Positions 45,001 through 53,520 of a stretch of 64,000 bases of DNA are shown here, in pieces; within the stretch, counting starts at the first letter, position 1, and each line of letters begins with the position of its first letter. Under the pieces are notes generated by a model, which searched no databases, was not told the DNA's origin, and saw nothing but the letters and a program-made list of their open reading frames with translations. Both the position numbers and the translations under genes were made by a program. Source of the stretch: Cystobacter ferrugineus (GTDB lineage: Bacteria > Myxococcota > Myxococcia > Myxococcales > Myxococcaceae). The stretch spans positions 1 to 64,000 of the forward strand of contig NZ_MPIN01000014.1 in assembly GCF_001887355.1 (NCBI RefSeq), written 5' to 3'.

Positions 45001-45834
45001 CTAGTACTTCGCGGCGGAAGACTGGCCGGAGACGATGGCCACCGAGGCCGAGGCCCCCAGCCGGTTGGCCCCTGCCTGAATCATGCGCAGGGCGTCCTCG
45101 GCCGAGCGGATGCCGCCGGAGGCCTTCACGCCCACCTGGTCGCCCACCACGCGGCGCATGAGGGCCACGTCCTCCACGGTGGCCCCCCCGGGGCCGAAGC
45201 CCGTGGACGTCTTCACGAACGCGGCGCCCGCGGCCCGGGCCAGCACGCAGGCGGCGATCTTCTCGTCGCCGGTGAGCAGCCCCGTCTCCAGGATGACCTT
45301 CACCGGGAAGGGCCGGCTGGCCTCCACCACCTGGGCGATGTCCTGGAGCACGAGCGCGTAGTCGCGCGACTTGAGCGCGCCCACGTTGAGCACCATGTCG
45401 ATTTCCCGGGCCCCCTCGCGCACGGCCTCGCGCGCCTCGTGGGCCTTGGCGCTCGTGAGCGCCGCGCCCAGCGGAAAGCCCACCACGGCGATGGGCACGC
45501 TGGAGGAGCCCGCCAGGATGCCCGCCACCGTGGCCACGTGGCTCGAGTTCACGCACACCGTGGCGAAGCCATGACGCACCGCCTCGTGGGCCACGCGCGT
45601 GATGTCGTCGCGCGTGGCCTCCGGCTTGAGCAGCGTGTGGTCGATGAACGGGGCCAGGTCCGCGGGGCCCTTGACCGTACCGGGGGGCACGGGCGCGCTA
45701 CCCACGACGCGGGGCGTGCTGGCGGACGCGGGGGACGAGGGCGGAGCGTTGCCCGCCGGAACACCAGGCGAGCTCTTGCGGAAGAAGTCGGCGAGCTCCT
45801 CGACGACGCGCTGGATGTGCTGGGCCTCGGTCAT
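45001..45834 (-). CDS. deoC: Deoxyribose-phosphate aldolase with N-terminal extension
   Basis: This 277-residue protein has a Pro/Ser/Ala-rich extension of about 55 residues before the TIM-barrel core. Catalytic residues are visible: Schiff-base K208 in FVKTSTGF, D146 in EIDMVLNVG and K237 in GVKASGG. It splits 2-deoxyribose-5-phosphate into acetaldehyde and glyceraldehyde-3-phosphate. It heads the operon with the DksA-like, phosphomutase and outer-membrane genes. ATG 45834 has a following [11 protein letters not shown] helix; the extension is not usual for DeoC and may mediate an interaction. Confidence 0.85.
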   Translation of the reverse strand: MTEAQHIQRVVEELADFFRKSSPGVPAGNAPPSSPASASTPRVVGSAPVPPGTVKGPADLAPFIDHTLLKPEATRDDITRVAHEAVRHGFATVCVNSSHVATVAGILAGSSSVPIAVVGFPLGAALTSAKAHEAREAVREGAREIDMVLNVGALKSRDYALVLQDIAQVVEASRPFPVKVILETGLLTGDEKIAACVLARAAGAAFVKTSTGFGPGGATVEDVALMRRVVGDQVGVKASGGIRSAEDALRMIQAGANRLGASASVAIVSGQSSAAKY

Positions 45835-45903
45835 GGCGCGCGGTCTAGCCCAAGTCCGGGCCGCTCGGGAAGCGTCGGCACATGGGATAGAGTCCTGAGC
45901 GAC

Positions 45904-47061
45904 ATGGCATTCGCGCGGCACCTCTTCGCATTGATCCTCCTGCTCGCCGCCTGCTCGGGCCGGGCCGCCCCCCTCAAACCCCTCTCCGTCTACTTCTTCG
46001 ACGTGGGCCAGGGGGACGCGGCGCTCATCGTCTCGCCCAATGGGAAGACGGTGCTCATCGACGCGGGCCCCCCCGAGGCCGATGAGCGGCTGGTGCCCCG
46101 CGTGCGCGAGCTCGTCCAGGGGCCGTTGGATCTCGTCATCCTCACCCACCCCCACCTGGACCACCTGGGCGGCATGGCGCGGGTCATCCAGACGGTGGGG
46201 GCCAAGGTCTTCATGGATCCGGGCTTCAACCACCCGAGCGAGGCCTACCTCAAGCTGCTGAAGGTGGTGGGCAAGAACGTGGAAAAACTGAGGACGCCCA
46301 TTCCCAATCTGGACAACCCGGAGGCGCCGCTGACCATCAATCTGGGCGAGGGCGCGTCGCTCAGCATCTTCTGGCCGCGCGTGCCCCAGCAGCCATTCCT
46401 GAAGGACACCCGCTCGGACGCCAACTCCAACTCCATCGTCGCCCGGTTGAACCATGGCGCCACGTCGTTCCTCTTCACGGGGGACGCCGAGCCGGAGACC
46501 GAGACGGCCCTGCTGGCCAGGCCGGTGGACCTGCGCGCCACGGTCCTGAAGGTGGCGCACCACGGAGGCCGCTACTCCTCCACCGCGCCCTTCCTCGCGG
46601 CGGTGCGGCCCCAGGCGGCCATCATCTCCTGCGGCGCGGGCAATGAGTATGGGCACCCGACCGCGGAGGCCCTCCAGCGCCTCGGGGCCCAAGGGGCACG
46701 CGTACTGCGCACGGACCGCGACGGCGAGGTGCTCGCGGTGAGCGACGGCGACCGGGTGACCTTCACGACCCGTAAGGGTAGCGCCCCACCCCTCGTCATC
46801 TCCGGGGGACCGGCGGGCCCCTCCGCCCCCCTCCCCGTGCCCGTGGACGTCTCCCCGCGCGAGGGCCCCTCGAAGACGGAGCTCGCGGCGCCCCCCCCCA
46901 CCGCGGGCCCGACGCGCTACGTGGGCCTCAAGGGCAGCAAGGTCTTCCACCGCGAGGACTGCGCCACCCTGCGGCGATCGAAAACGCAGGGGCGCACGGT
47001 ATACACGGATCGCGACTCCGCCCTGCGCGAGCGCCGCCCCTCCGAGGATTGCAAGCCATGA
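45904..47061 (+). CDS. Exported ComEC-type metallo-beta-lactamase lipoprotein 1
   Basis: This 385-residue protein has lipobox LAAC (Cys17) and a metallo-beta-lactamase fold of the ComEC/Rec2 branch. It shows DVGQGDA, metal motif HPHLDH (H82, H84, D86, H87), TGDAE and AHHGG. The C-terminal 50 residues form a small Cys/His motif (VFHREDC ... PSEDC) like the Ada-type tail attached to exported nucleases. ComEC metallo-beta-lactamase domains are linked to DNA strand degradation during uptake, so a surface nuclease is plausible. It is divergent from deoC and overlaps the next, related gene by four bases. Confidence 0.75.
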   Translation: MAFARHLFALILLLAACSGRAAPLKPLSVYFFDVGQGDAALIVSPNGKTVLIDAGPPEADERLVPRVRELVQGPLDLVILTHPHLDHLGGMARVIQTVGAKVFMDPGFNHPSEAYLKLLKVVGKNVEKLRTPIPNLDNPEAPLTINLGEGASLSIFWPRVPQQPFLKDTRSDANSNSIVARLNHGATSFLFTGDAEPETETALLARPVDLRATVLKVAHHGGRYSSTAPFLAAVRPQAAIISCGAGNEYGHPTAEALQRLGAQGARVLRTDRDGEVLAVSDGDRVTFTTRKGSAPPLVISGGPAGPSAPLPVPVDVSPREGPSKTELAAPPPTAGPTRYVGLKGSKVFHREDCATLRRSKTQGRTVYTDRDSALRERRPSEDCKP

Positions 47062-48407
47062 GCCGCCCCGTACGGACCTTCATCACCCTGTTGGGCCTGT
47101 GGCTCCTCGGAGCCTGCGAGAAACCCCCCGCGCCACCCGCCCCCGCGGCCAAGGCGGCCCAGGCCTCCCCGTTGCGCTACTTCGGCCGGCCGGCCGACGG
47201 AAAGCTCCACGTCTACTTCCTCGACGTGGATCAGGGAGACGCCACGCTCATCGTCTCGCCCACCGGGCGCACGGTGCTCGTCGACGCCGGCCCGCCCTCC
47301 GCGGGGGCCCACCTGGCCAACCGGCTGCCCGAGCTGCTCACCGGAAAGCTGGACCTGGTCATCCTCACCCACCCCCACGTGGACCACTACGGGGGACTGT
47401 CGGCGGCCCTGGGCGCGGTGGGCGCACAGCGCCTGCTCGAGCCGCAACTGCCGGGCACGCCCGCGGACTACGACGCGCTGCTGGGCGCGATCGGCACCAG
47501 CGGCATGGAGGTGTTCTCCCCGGCGCCCCCGGCCAACTCCGAGCCGCTGCGCCTGCCCCTGGGCGGTGGCGCGGAGCTGACCGTGCTCTGGCCGCGCGCG
47601 CCCACCGAGAAGCTGTTGACCGGAGACAATCCCCAGGAGCTCAACTCCATCGTCCTGCGGCTCACCTACCAGGACACCAGCGTGCTGCTGCCGGGTGACG
47701 CCCTGGAGAAGACGGAGCACTTCCTGCTCGCCCGCGGGGCGCCGCTCCAATCCACGTTGCTCAAGGTGGGAGCCCATGGCGCCGCCACGGCCAGCAGTCC
47801 CGTGTTCCTCGACGCGGTCCGGCCCCGGGCCGCCCTGGTGTCCACCGGCGCGGGCAGCCCGGAGCTCGCTCCGTCCCGGAACGTGCTCGGGCGCCTGGAG
47901 GCGATGAAGGCGCGCGTCTTCCGCACCGACCGGGATGGCGAGGTGCACGCCGTGAGCGACGGTCAGCGCTTCACCCTCACCCCCCAGCGGCACTCCGCGG
48001 GCAGCGGGCCGGGGGAGTCCGAGAGCTTCGAGGGGAAGACGGACGTGGCCTTGGCGGAGACGGATGATGCCGGCACGCCCGCCAAGGACGCGGGAACGGC
48101 GCCTCCGGGCAGGTCCGAGCTGGCGGCCGCGCCCGGAGCACAGACCCGCGGAGGCCCGGCGAGCAGCCAGGGTGTGGACATCGAGCTGGACAAGGCCCCC
48201 GCGCCCAAGCCGGTCCGGGAGGAGCGTGCCCCGCCTCCGGCCAACGGCAAGACGCGCTACGTCGCCAGCCGCAAGAGCGATGTCTTCCACCTGCCGGACT
48301 GCCCCGTCGTCAAACGCATCAAGGACGAGAACCTGATCACCTTCACCACCCGCGAGCAGGCGGCCGACGGCAACACCCGGCGGCCCGCCAAGGACTGCCA
48401 CCCATGA
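47058..48407 (+). CDS. Exported ComEC-type metallo-beta-lactamase lipoprotein 2
   Basis: This 449-residue paralogue of the previous protein has lipobox LGAC (Cys20), DVDQGDA, HPHVDH and PGDAL. The later histidine pair AHHG is changed to GAHG, so one candidate metal ligand is lost. A linker of about 90 residues, Ala/Gly/Asp-rich, separates the fold from the same Cys/His tail (VFHLPDC ... PAKDC). The tandem pair arose by duplication with divergence; this copy may be weaker, or act on another substrate. The start overlaps the previous stop (ATGA). Confidence 0.7.
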   Translation: MSRPVRTFITLLGLWLLGACEKPPAPPAPAAKAAQASPLRYFGRPADGKLHVYFLDVDQGDATLIVSPTGRTVLVDAGPPSAGAHLANRLPELLTGKLDLVILTHPHVDHYGGLSAALGAVGAQRLLEPQLPGTPADYDALLGAIGTSGMEVFSPAPPANSEPLRLPLGGGAELTVLWPRAPTEKLLTGDNPQELNSIVLRLTYQDTSVLLPGDALEKTEHFLLARGAPLQSTLLKVGAHGAATASSPVFLDAVRPRAALVSTGAGSPELAPSRNVLGRLEAMKARVFRTDRDGEVHAVSDGQRFTLTPQRHSAGSGPGESESFEGKTDVALAETDDAGTPAKDAGTAPPGRSELAAAPGAQTRGGPASSQGVDIELDKAPAPKPVREERAPPPANGKTRYVASRKSDVFHLPDCPVVKRIKDENLITFTTREQAADGNTRRPAKDCHP

Positions 48408-48664
48408 AGCGACGAGTACCCCCCAAGTCCAGGGTCACCGTGGATCGCATCGAGGAGGACGTGGCCGTGCTCGAGGTGGACGGACGCGAGGTACTCCGTG
48501 CGCTCGCGGAGCTTCCCCCCGGTGTGCGCGAGGGCGACGTGCTGGACCTGGAGACGATGACGGTGGACACCGCCGCCACCGAGCGCCTGCGCGACGAGGT
48601 GCGCCAGGCCCGGGAGCGCGCCATGAAGAAGAAGGCGGCCCCTCCCGGGGACTTCGACCTGTAG
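48404..48664 (+). CDS. DUF3006 family small protein
   Basis: This 86-residue protein has a strand-rich first half (VTVDRIEEDVAVLEVDGREV) and a basic helical C-terminus. This is the DUF3006 pattern, which commonly sits next to ComEC-type metallo-beta-lactamase genes. It has no signal peptide. Its start overlaps the previous stop by four bases, closing a three-gene unit. Function unknown; a regulatory or assembly role is plausible from conserved linkage. Confidence 0.75.
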   Translation: MKRRVPPKSRVTVDRIEEDVAVLEVDGREVLRALAELPPGVREGDVLDLETMTVDTAATERLRDEVRQARERAMKKKAAPPGDFDL

Positions 48665-48667
48665 GCC

Positions 48668-50401
48668 CTAGCCGGACCTCGAGAGCACGAGCCGGATTTC
48701 CACCTCGACGTCCGCCCCCGAGAACGGGGGGAACACCATGCGCTGGGCGCGCTCGATGAAGCACTCGGCCGAGGGCGAGCTGCCGATATCGGGGCGATCC
48801 ATGGCCACCCTCGTCACCTCGCCCGAGTGGGTCACCGTGGTGGTGAGCAGCAGCTTGCCATTGCGCAGCCGGGGGTTCTTGCGCAGCGCCTGGGCGATGC
48901 ACGTCTTGAACGAGGCGCGTGAGCGCTCCACCACGCGCTCGATTTCCTCCTTGGGAGGACCGGACGTGGGCGCGGGCGGGGTCGGTTGGAGCGGAGCCAC
49001 CTCGATGTCGTCCGTCCCCTCGGCGGCGGGAGCGGAGGGGGTCTCGCTCCCGGCGATGGTGGTGCCCGCGTCCGTGGGCGCCTCGCCCGGAGCCTGGGCG
49101 GTGCCTTCCGGCTCCGTGGGCGCCGGAGCCGGCTCATCCCCCGCGGACGGCTCGGCGGCGGGTGTCTCCGCGGCGGGCGCCTCGGCCGTGGGAGTCTCCG
49201 CGGCAGGCGCCTCGGCGGCGGGTACCTCGGCCTGCGGCTCCGGAGCGGGAGGTGGTGCGGGAGGCTGGCTCGGCTGGCCCATCAAGACGTTGCGCAGCTC
49301 CTCGAGCCCCTCGGGGGTGAAGACGGACACGGTCTGCGGCACCGCGTTGCCCTCGGCGTCCACGCGGTAGACGCGCAGCGGCACCACCTGCAGCTCGGTG
49401 AGGGCGATCACCGCCCCCACGGAGAGCAACACCAGCAGCAGCAGGACGAGCACCACCTTCGCGCCCACACCGCGTCCCCCGGCCCGCTTCGCCTGCGCCT
49501 TCTTCTTCTCGGGCTTGCTCGGGGGCGGGGGCTCGTCCTCCAGCACCGGGTTGACCGGGGTGTGCTCGTCATCGACCCCGGCGAAGCCCCCGCGCGCGTC
49601 GTAGCCACCACCGCGCGGCTGCTCGGAAGCGGGAAGGTCCAGGTCGGAAAACAGCTCCCCGAGGGGCGCGGCGGCGGCCTGGGCATCGGCGACGGCCATG
49701 GGTCCGGTGTCGTCGGCCTCCGGCTCCCACGGCGTGGAGTGCTGGGCACGGGGTGAGGGAGCGGGAGCCGGCTCGGGCTCGGGCTCGGGTTCGGGCTCGG
49801 TGCGCCAGCTCGTCTGCGAGTCGGGAGGCGGCTCGGGCTGCCACGAGGTGGAGGAGCGCGCCACGGCGGGCTCGGGCGGCGGAATGGGCTCGGAGGGGGG
49901 CGGCGGATCCTCGGCCAGGAAGAGGCCCTCGAGCGCGGAGATGTCCTGGCCCCGCTTCCAGTCCGCCATGCCCTGCTGCCAGAAGTAGCTCCGGGCGGTG
50001 ACGGCGCCTTGCGCCACGAGCTCGCGCAGGGCCCCATCCTCCAGCGGCCCCTCCTGCTTGCCCTTGACCATCACGAACCAGGGCGCGGCGGCATCGCCCA
50101 CCGGCATGGCGCGAGTGGGCTCGTCCTCCCAGGACGTCGCTGACACGGCCTGGGCCTGGGCCTGGGCCGCTTCTTCCTCGGCGAGCGTGCGGTCCTGCTC
50201 ACGCAGCCGCTCCACGTCCGCCAGCGACACGACGCGCGTGCTTTCCTCCATCTCGGCGGGAGGGCCCTCCACCGAGATGACGTTCTGGCAGTTCTTGCAC
50301 CGCACCTTGACGGTCTTGCCGCGAACCTTGTCGTCCGCAATGGAGTACCGCCGCTGACAATTGTTACAAGAGAAGTTCAAAGGGGTTGTCCGCGCACGCA
50401 C
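48668..50401 (-). CDS. GltJ/AgmX-like protein (zinc ribbon, GYF, membrane helix, TonB-type C-terminus)
   Basis: This 577-residue protein has an N-terminal zinc ribbon (C12, C15, C35, C38), an acidic/Gln-rich linker and a GYF_2-like domain (about 107-165, PWFVMVKGKQEGPL). Pro/Glu-rich repeats follow, then one membrane helix (about 313-335), an Ala/Pro/Glu-rich periplasmic spacer, and a TonB-like C-terminal domain (about 480-577). This is the layout of GltJ (AgmX) of the gliding motility machine. No glt genes are nearby, so it may be a paralogue. Start is GTG 50401; TTG 50380 would also match the family. Confidence 0.75.
   Translation of the reverse strand: MRARTTPLNFSCNNCQRRYSIADDKVRGKTVKVRCKNCQNVISVEGPPAEMEESTRVVSLADVERLREQDRTLAEEEAAQAQAQAVSATSWEDEPTRAMPVGDAAAPWFVMVKGKQEGPLEDGALRELVAQGAVTARSYFWQQGMADWKRGQDISALEGLFLAEDPPPPSEPIPPPEPAVARSSTSWQPEPPPDSQTSWRTEPEPEPEPEPAPAPSPRAQHSTPWEPEADDTGPMAVADAQAAAAPLGELFSDLDLPASEQPRGGGYDARGGFAGVDDEHTPVNPVLEDEPPPPSKPEKKKAQAKRAGGRGVGAKVVLVLLLLVLLSVGAVIALTELQVVPLRVYRVDAEGNAVPQTVSVFTPEGLEELRNVLMGQPSQPPAPPPAPEPQAEVPAAEAPAAETPTAEAPAAETPAAEPSAGDEPAPAPTEPEGTAQAPGEAPTDAGTTIAGSETPSAPAAEGTDDIEVAPLQPTPPAPTSGPPKEEIERVVERSRASFKTCIAQALRKNPRLRNGKLLLTTTVTHSGEVTRVAMDRPDIGSSPSAECFIERAQRMVFPPFSGADVEVEIRLVLSRSG
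49140..49250 (-). repeat. Low-complexity tandem repeats in the GltJ-like gene
   Basis: Near-identical short units encode repeated Ala-Ala-Glu-Thr/Ala-Pro segments in the periplasmic spacer. A second short tandem tract (GGCTCG-like hexamers, about 49768-49800) encodes Glu-Pro repeats in the cytosolic linker. Such tracts can change length by slippage. Confidence 0.6.
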
Positions 50402-50526
50402 ACTTGGGCGAGCGTGGGGAATGCTAACCCCACGGCGGTGGAGTGCAAACCACCGGGTTGACTCCGCCTGTCAGCCCAACTAAGAGCCGCCTCCCCTACC
50501 CTCTTGACACAGATAGAAGGTGGCGC

Positions 50527-50814
50527 ATGCCCGCGAAGGATCTCGGGACCAAGCACGTCTGCTTCAAATGCAGCACGAAGTTCTACGACATGAAGAAGCC
50601 GGATCCCCTGTGCCCGAAGTGCGGCGCGGATCAGCGTGAGAGCCCCGCCCTCAAGGCTCCCGCCGAGGGGGGACGCAGGGGCCGGCTGTCCGCGGCGCCC
50701 AAGATCATCGAGCCCGCCGAGCCCGAGGAAGCCGAGATCGGCGACGAGGAGGAGGTGGCGGACTTCGAGGACGAGGACGCCGAGAGTCCGGCGGAGGAGG
50801 ACGACGACATCTGA
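50527..50814 (+). CDS. FYDLN-acid domain protein (TIGR02300)
   Basis: This 95-residue protein has a small N-terminal zinc ribbon with Cys at 12, 15, 29 and 32 around KFYDM, the FYDLN signature, followed by a strongly acidic C-terminal half. The TIGR02300 family has no known function and is found in proteobacteria. ATG 50527 follows GAAGG and is divergent from the GltJ-like gene, with a 125-base gap. A hairpin follows the stop. Confidence 0.8.
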   Translation: MPAKDLGTKHVCFKCSTKFYDMKKPDPLCPKCGADQRESPALKAPAEGGRRGRLSAAPKIIEPAEPEEAEIGDEEEVADFEDEDAESPAEEDDDI

Positions 50815-50823
50815 GCCGTACGC

Positions 50824-50857
50824 GGGGGCTCTCTCTCCGCCGAGGGGAGAGGCCCCA
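50824..50857. terminator. Hairpin between convergent FYDLN and small-protein genes
   Basis: GGGGCTCTC-type left arm (from 50825) pairs with GAGAGGCCCC (to 50856) with one mismatch in the CT-rich middle. It lies between two convergent genes and may serve both. Confidence 0.55.
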
Positions 50858-50863
50858 GCAGCC

Positions 50864-51037
50864 TCACGCCTGGTCGCGCTGCTGGGCGACGGCCATCTGG
50901 TGCAGGGTCTGGCGCAACTGCTCGTAGCGCAGCGGCCCCAGGGTCTGCACGCCCACGGGACGGCGCGGACCCTTTCCGGTGACCCGCGGCCGGCGCCTCG
51001 GTGTACGGCTGGAAGTGGGTCGCTTCTTGGGCTGCAT
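50864..51037 (-). CDS. Small basic protein, 57 residues
   Basis: An open frame from ATG 51037 to TGA 50864 encodes a basic N-terminal half (Lys/Arg/Pro/Ser rich) followed by LGPLRYEQLRQTLHQMA, a likely amphipathic helix. GGGGGAT lies 6-12 bases upstream of the start. No family was recognised. It is flanked by a shared hairpin at its 3' side. It might bind nucleic acid, but that is only composition. Larger alternative frames on this strand look like shadows. Confidence 0.45.
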   Translation of the reverse strand: MQPKKRPTSSRTPRRRPRVTGKGPRRPVGVQTLGPLRYEQLRQTLHQMAVAQQRDQA

Positions 51038-51308
51038 GGGTCATCCCCCAGATGGTTCGCCCCCCTGTAGCAGGTTTTCCATCTCCATCACAACTTTCTG
51101 ATGAGGGTGCGCCAACCTCCTCGCCTGTCCAGCGAGCTGGAGGGCGGGCGAGGCGCCTGGGCAAAGGGGGGCGCGGTGGGTACGCCTTGCCAATGAGCCC
51201 GCGCGGAGGGATGAGGAAGGGACGATTTGGGCGTTGGACCCTTCAAACCCTTGTTGGTAGAAGGTGCCGGGCCCCGGGGTAGGGCCCCCATTGTTGGAGG
51301 CAGGGAAT

Positions 51309-52037
51309 TTGCGGGAGAAACTGAAGGCTCTGGCGGAGCTGCAGAAGGTAGACCTCGAGGTCGCCTCGCTCCGGAAGGCCGCGGACGTGCATCCCCGTCA
51401 GTTGGCGGAGTTGGAGCGCGAGTTGGGCACCGCGCGCAGCGCCATCGAGGCGGAGCGCAACCGCGTGATGGACATCGAGCGGCAGAAGACGACGCTCGAG
51501 CAGAACATCACGGACGAGAAGGACAAGGTGAAGAAGTGGGAGGCGCGGCTGGCCGAGCAGCGCTCCACCCGCGAGTACTCCGCCCTCGCCCGCGAAATCG
51601 ACATCGCCAAGAAGGCCAACCAGACGATGGCCGACGAGCTCGTGGAGCTGAGCAAGACGCTCGGCGCGGCGCGCGAGGCGGTCAAGGCCAAGGAAGCCGA
51701 GTTCGCCGCCCGCCAGGAGCAGCTCTCGGCCCGCATGGCGGAGCTGCGCTCCAGGCAGAGCCAGGCCGAGGGCCAGGTGAAGGAGCTCGAGAACAAGCGC
51801 GCCACGGTGTCCTCGGGCGTGGACGCCACCCTGCTGCGCCGCTACGAGACGATCCGCAAGAAGCGCATGCCGGCGATGGTGGGCGTGGTGCTCGGGGGCA
51901 CGTGCCTGGGCTGCCGGATGAACGTGCCGCCGCAGCTCTACAACAACCTGCGCGTGTCGCTGGGCACCGACGTGTGCCCCTCCTGCAACCGCATCATCTA
52001 CGCCGTCGAGGCGCTCGAAACCCCGGCCGAGAAGTAG
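51309..52037 (+). CDS. Coiled-coil zinc-ribbon protein (CdsZ/CT398-like)
   Basis: This 242-residue protein is a long antiparallel coiled coil (about 5-185) followed by a C4 zinc ribbon with CLGC and CPSC near the end. The layout matches the zinc-ribbon CT398/CdsZ-like family found across bacteria, of uncertain function, sometimes tied to secretion or RNA. TTG 51309 with GGAGG eight bases upstream is preferred over GTG 51264 or TTG 51291. It is followed after two bases by a small gene. Confidence 0.75.
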   Translation: MREKLKALAELQKVDLEVASLRKAADVHPRQLAELERELGTARSAIEAERNRVMDIERQKTTLEQNITDEKDKVKKWEARLAEQRSTREYSALAREIDIAKKANQTMADELVELSKTLGAAREAVKAKEAEFAARQEQLSARMAELRSRQSQAEGQVKELENKRATVSSGVDATLLRRYETIRKKRMPAMVGVVLGGTCLGCRMNVPPQLYNNLRVSLGTDVCPSCNRIIYAVEALETPAEK

Positions 52038-52039
52038 CG

Positions 52040-52261
52040 TTGAATCAGACGCTCCCCCCCACCCTCGTCGAGATTCTCCGCCACATCGCGCGCGAGGAGC
52101 CGCTCACGGGGACGGTGCGGGCCTTTCCCGGGATGACCCGCGAGGACATGGGCCGCCTGCTCGAAGCCGCGGCCGAGCACCTCACTGCCCGCCCTCCGGC
52201 GGAGTCCCCGCCCCCGCCTCCCCCGCCCGGGGTCCGGCGCCCCCGGCGTCCGCCCCGCTGA
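52040..52261 (+). CDS. Small hypothetical protein, 73 residues
   Basis: The frame opens at TTG 52040, two bases past the previous stop, and encodes a helical part (LPPTLVEILRHIAREEP ... LLEAAAEHL) and a Pro/Arg-rich end. No family is recognised. Tight spacing after the zinc-ribbon gene and a typical codon usage argue that it is translated. The rnpB gene follows about 50 bases later. Confidence 0.5.
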   Translation: MNQTLPPTLVEILRHIAREEPLTGTVRAFPGMTREDMGRLLEAAAEHLTARPPAESPPPPPPPGVRRPRRPPR

Positions 52262-52311
52262 GCCCACGCGACGCCATGTGATTCGCCGCCCCGCTCCGTG
52301 TTATGAGACTC

Positions 52312-52706
<395 letters not shown>

Positions 52707-52709
<3 letters not shown>

Positions 52710-52713
52710 TTTT
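52707..52713 (+). terminator. T run ending rnpB
   Basis: The seven-T run directly follows the 3' arm of P1, which serves as the terminator stem. Confidence 0.7.
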
Positions 52714-52770
52714 CCCTCGCCTTCCGGCCATCGCCCAGCGGTTCGTATATTGATGCGGAAGGGGTGTCCC

Positions 52771-52956
52771 ATGGAGAGAACGGCGAGCGACAACACCGAG
52801 TTTCCCCCCGAGCGCCGGAGCAAGTGCGCCGAGGAGTCGCGGCGATTCGCCGAGGCCCGTACCGCCCACCTCTCTCCCGAGGAGAAGGAAAAGCGGCTCC
52901 GGGAGTTCAACGTGGGCATCGTGGACCTCGTCCGATCGGGTCGGCTTCAAAAATGA
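52771..52956 (+). CDS. Small charged protein paired with a nucleotidyltransferase
   Basis: This 61-residue helical protein is rich in Glu, Arg and Lys, with LSPEEKEKRLREFNVGIVDL near the end. ATG 52771 is preceded by AAGGGG. Its stop overlaps the next start (ATGA). No family is recognised. A small helical protein in front of a nucleotidyltransferase fits a toxin-antitoxin-like or accessory pair, but that is inference. It lies just after rnpB. Confidence 0.5.
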   Translation: MERTASDNTEFPPERRSKCAEESRRFAEARTAHLSPEEKEKRLREFNVGIVDLVRSGRLQK

Positions 52957-53479
52957 CGCCGTATGAAGCGGCCGCGGCACTTGCCGAGCAGGTCCTGGTC
53001 GTTCTGAGCCTATTGTCATCGGCGGCGTTGCACTCGCGGCGCACAACTACCCAAGAGCGACTGACGACCTGGACCTTGGCGTCAATGCAACACTCCCTCT
53101 GCTGCGCGCGGTTCGTGATGAACTCAGGCGCCAGAACTACCGTGTGGAGCTTCGAGAACCGGACGGCGACGACCCACTGGGCGGAACAATCGACGTTGAG
53201 GACGAGTCCGGTGGTTTCGTACAGATCGTCAACTTCGACAACAGCCCAAGCAGTGGGTTTCCCAGGGTCATCCGTGACGCGCTCCAAGCACTTGGGCCGT
53301 CCACTGGCGGGCTACGCGTCGTCCCGCTGCCCTACCTCGTGGCGATGAAGCTATACGCGGGCGGAGAGAAGTCCCGGCGGGACATCCAGGCGCTGGTCCA
53401 GAACAACCCGAACGAGGACTGGGGAGCCATCCGAGCGCTGTGTAAGCGCTACAACATGGACAGCCACGGACTGTTCTGA
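52953..53479 (+). pseudogene. Nucleotidyltransferase-fold gene with a -1 frameshift near 53006
   Basis: The gene opens at ATG 52953 (MTPYEAAAALAEQVLVVL) and then the protein similarity continues in the -1 frame as EPIVIGGVALAAHNYPRATDDLDLGV. This is the GG...R.T.D.D.D motif of AbiEii-like and related transferases. Continuity needs one extra G after CTG at 53004-53006. The rest, to 53479, reads normally as a domain with VPLPYLVAMKLYAGGEKSRRDIQAL. No slippery heptamer is seen, so it is a pseudogene or a sequencing error. Codon use is less GC-rich than neighbours, suggesting transfer. Confidence 0.65.
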
Positions 53480-53485
53480 CCGATT

Positions 53486-53516
53486 GGGGGCCTCGAACCG
53501 CCTCTTCCCCGCCCCC
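53486..53516. terminator. Hairpin between convergent genes
   Basis: GGGGGC (53486-53491) pairs with GCCCCC (53511-53516) in the 41-base gap between the nucleotidyltransferase remnant and the convergent lipoprotein gene. Confidence 0.4.
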
Positions 53517-53520
53517 TGAA

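Noticed and set aside
45835-46950. Upstream extension of deoC to a 649-codon frame
   Set aside because: The added part is antisense to the metallo-beta-lactamase gene and shows no domain; DeoC starts at 45834.
52990-53015. Programmed -1 frameshifting in the nucleotidyltransferase gene
   Set aside because: No slippery heptamer or downstream structure is visible at the shift point; mutation or a sequencing error is simpler.
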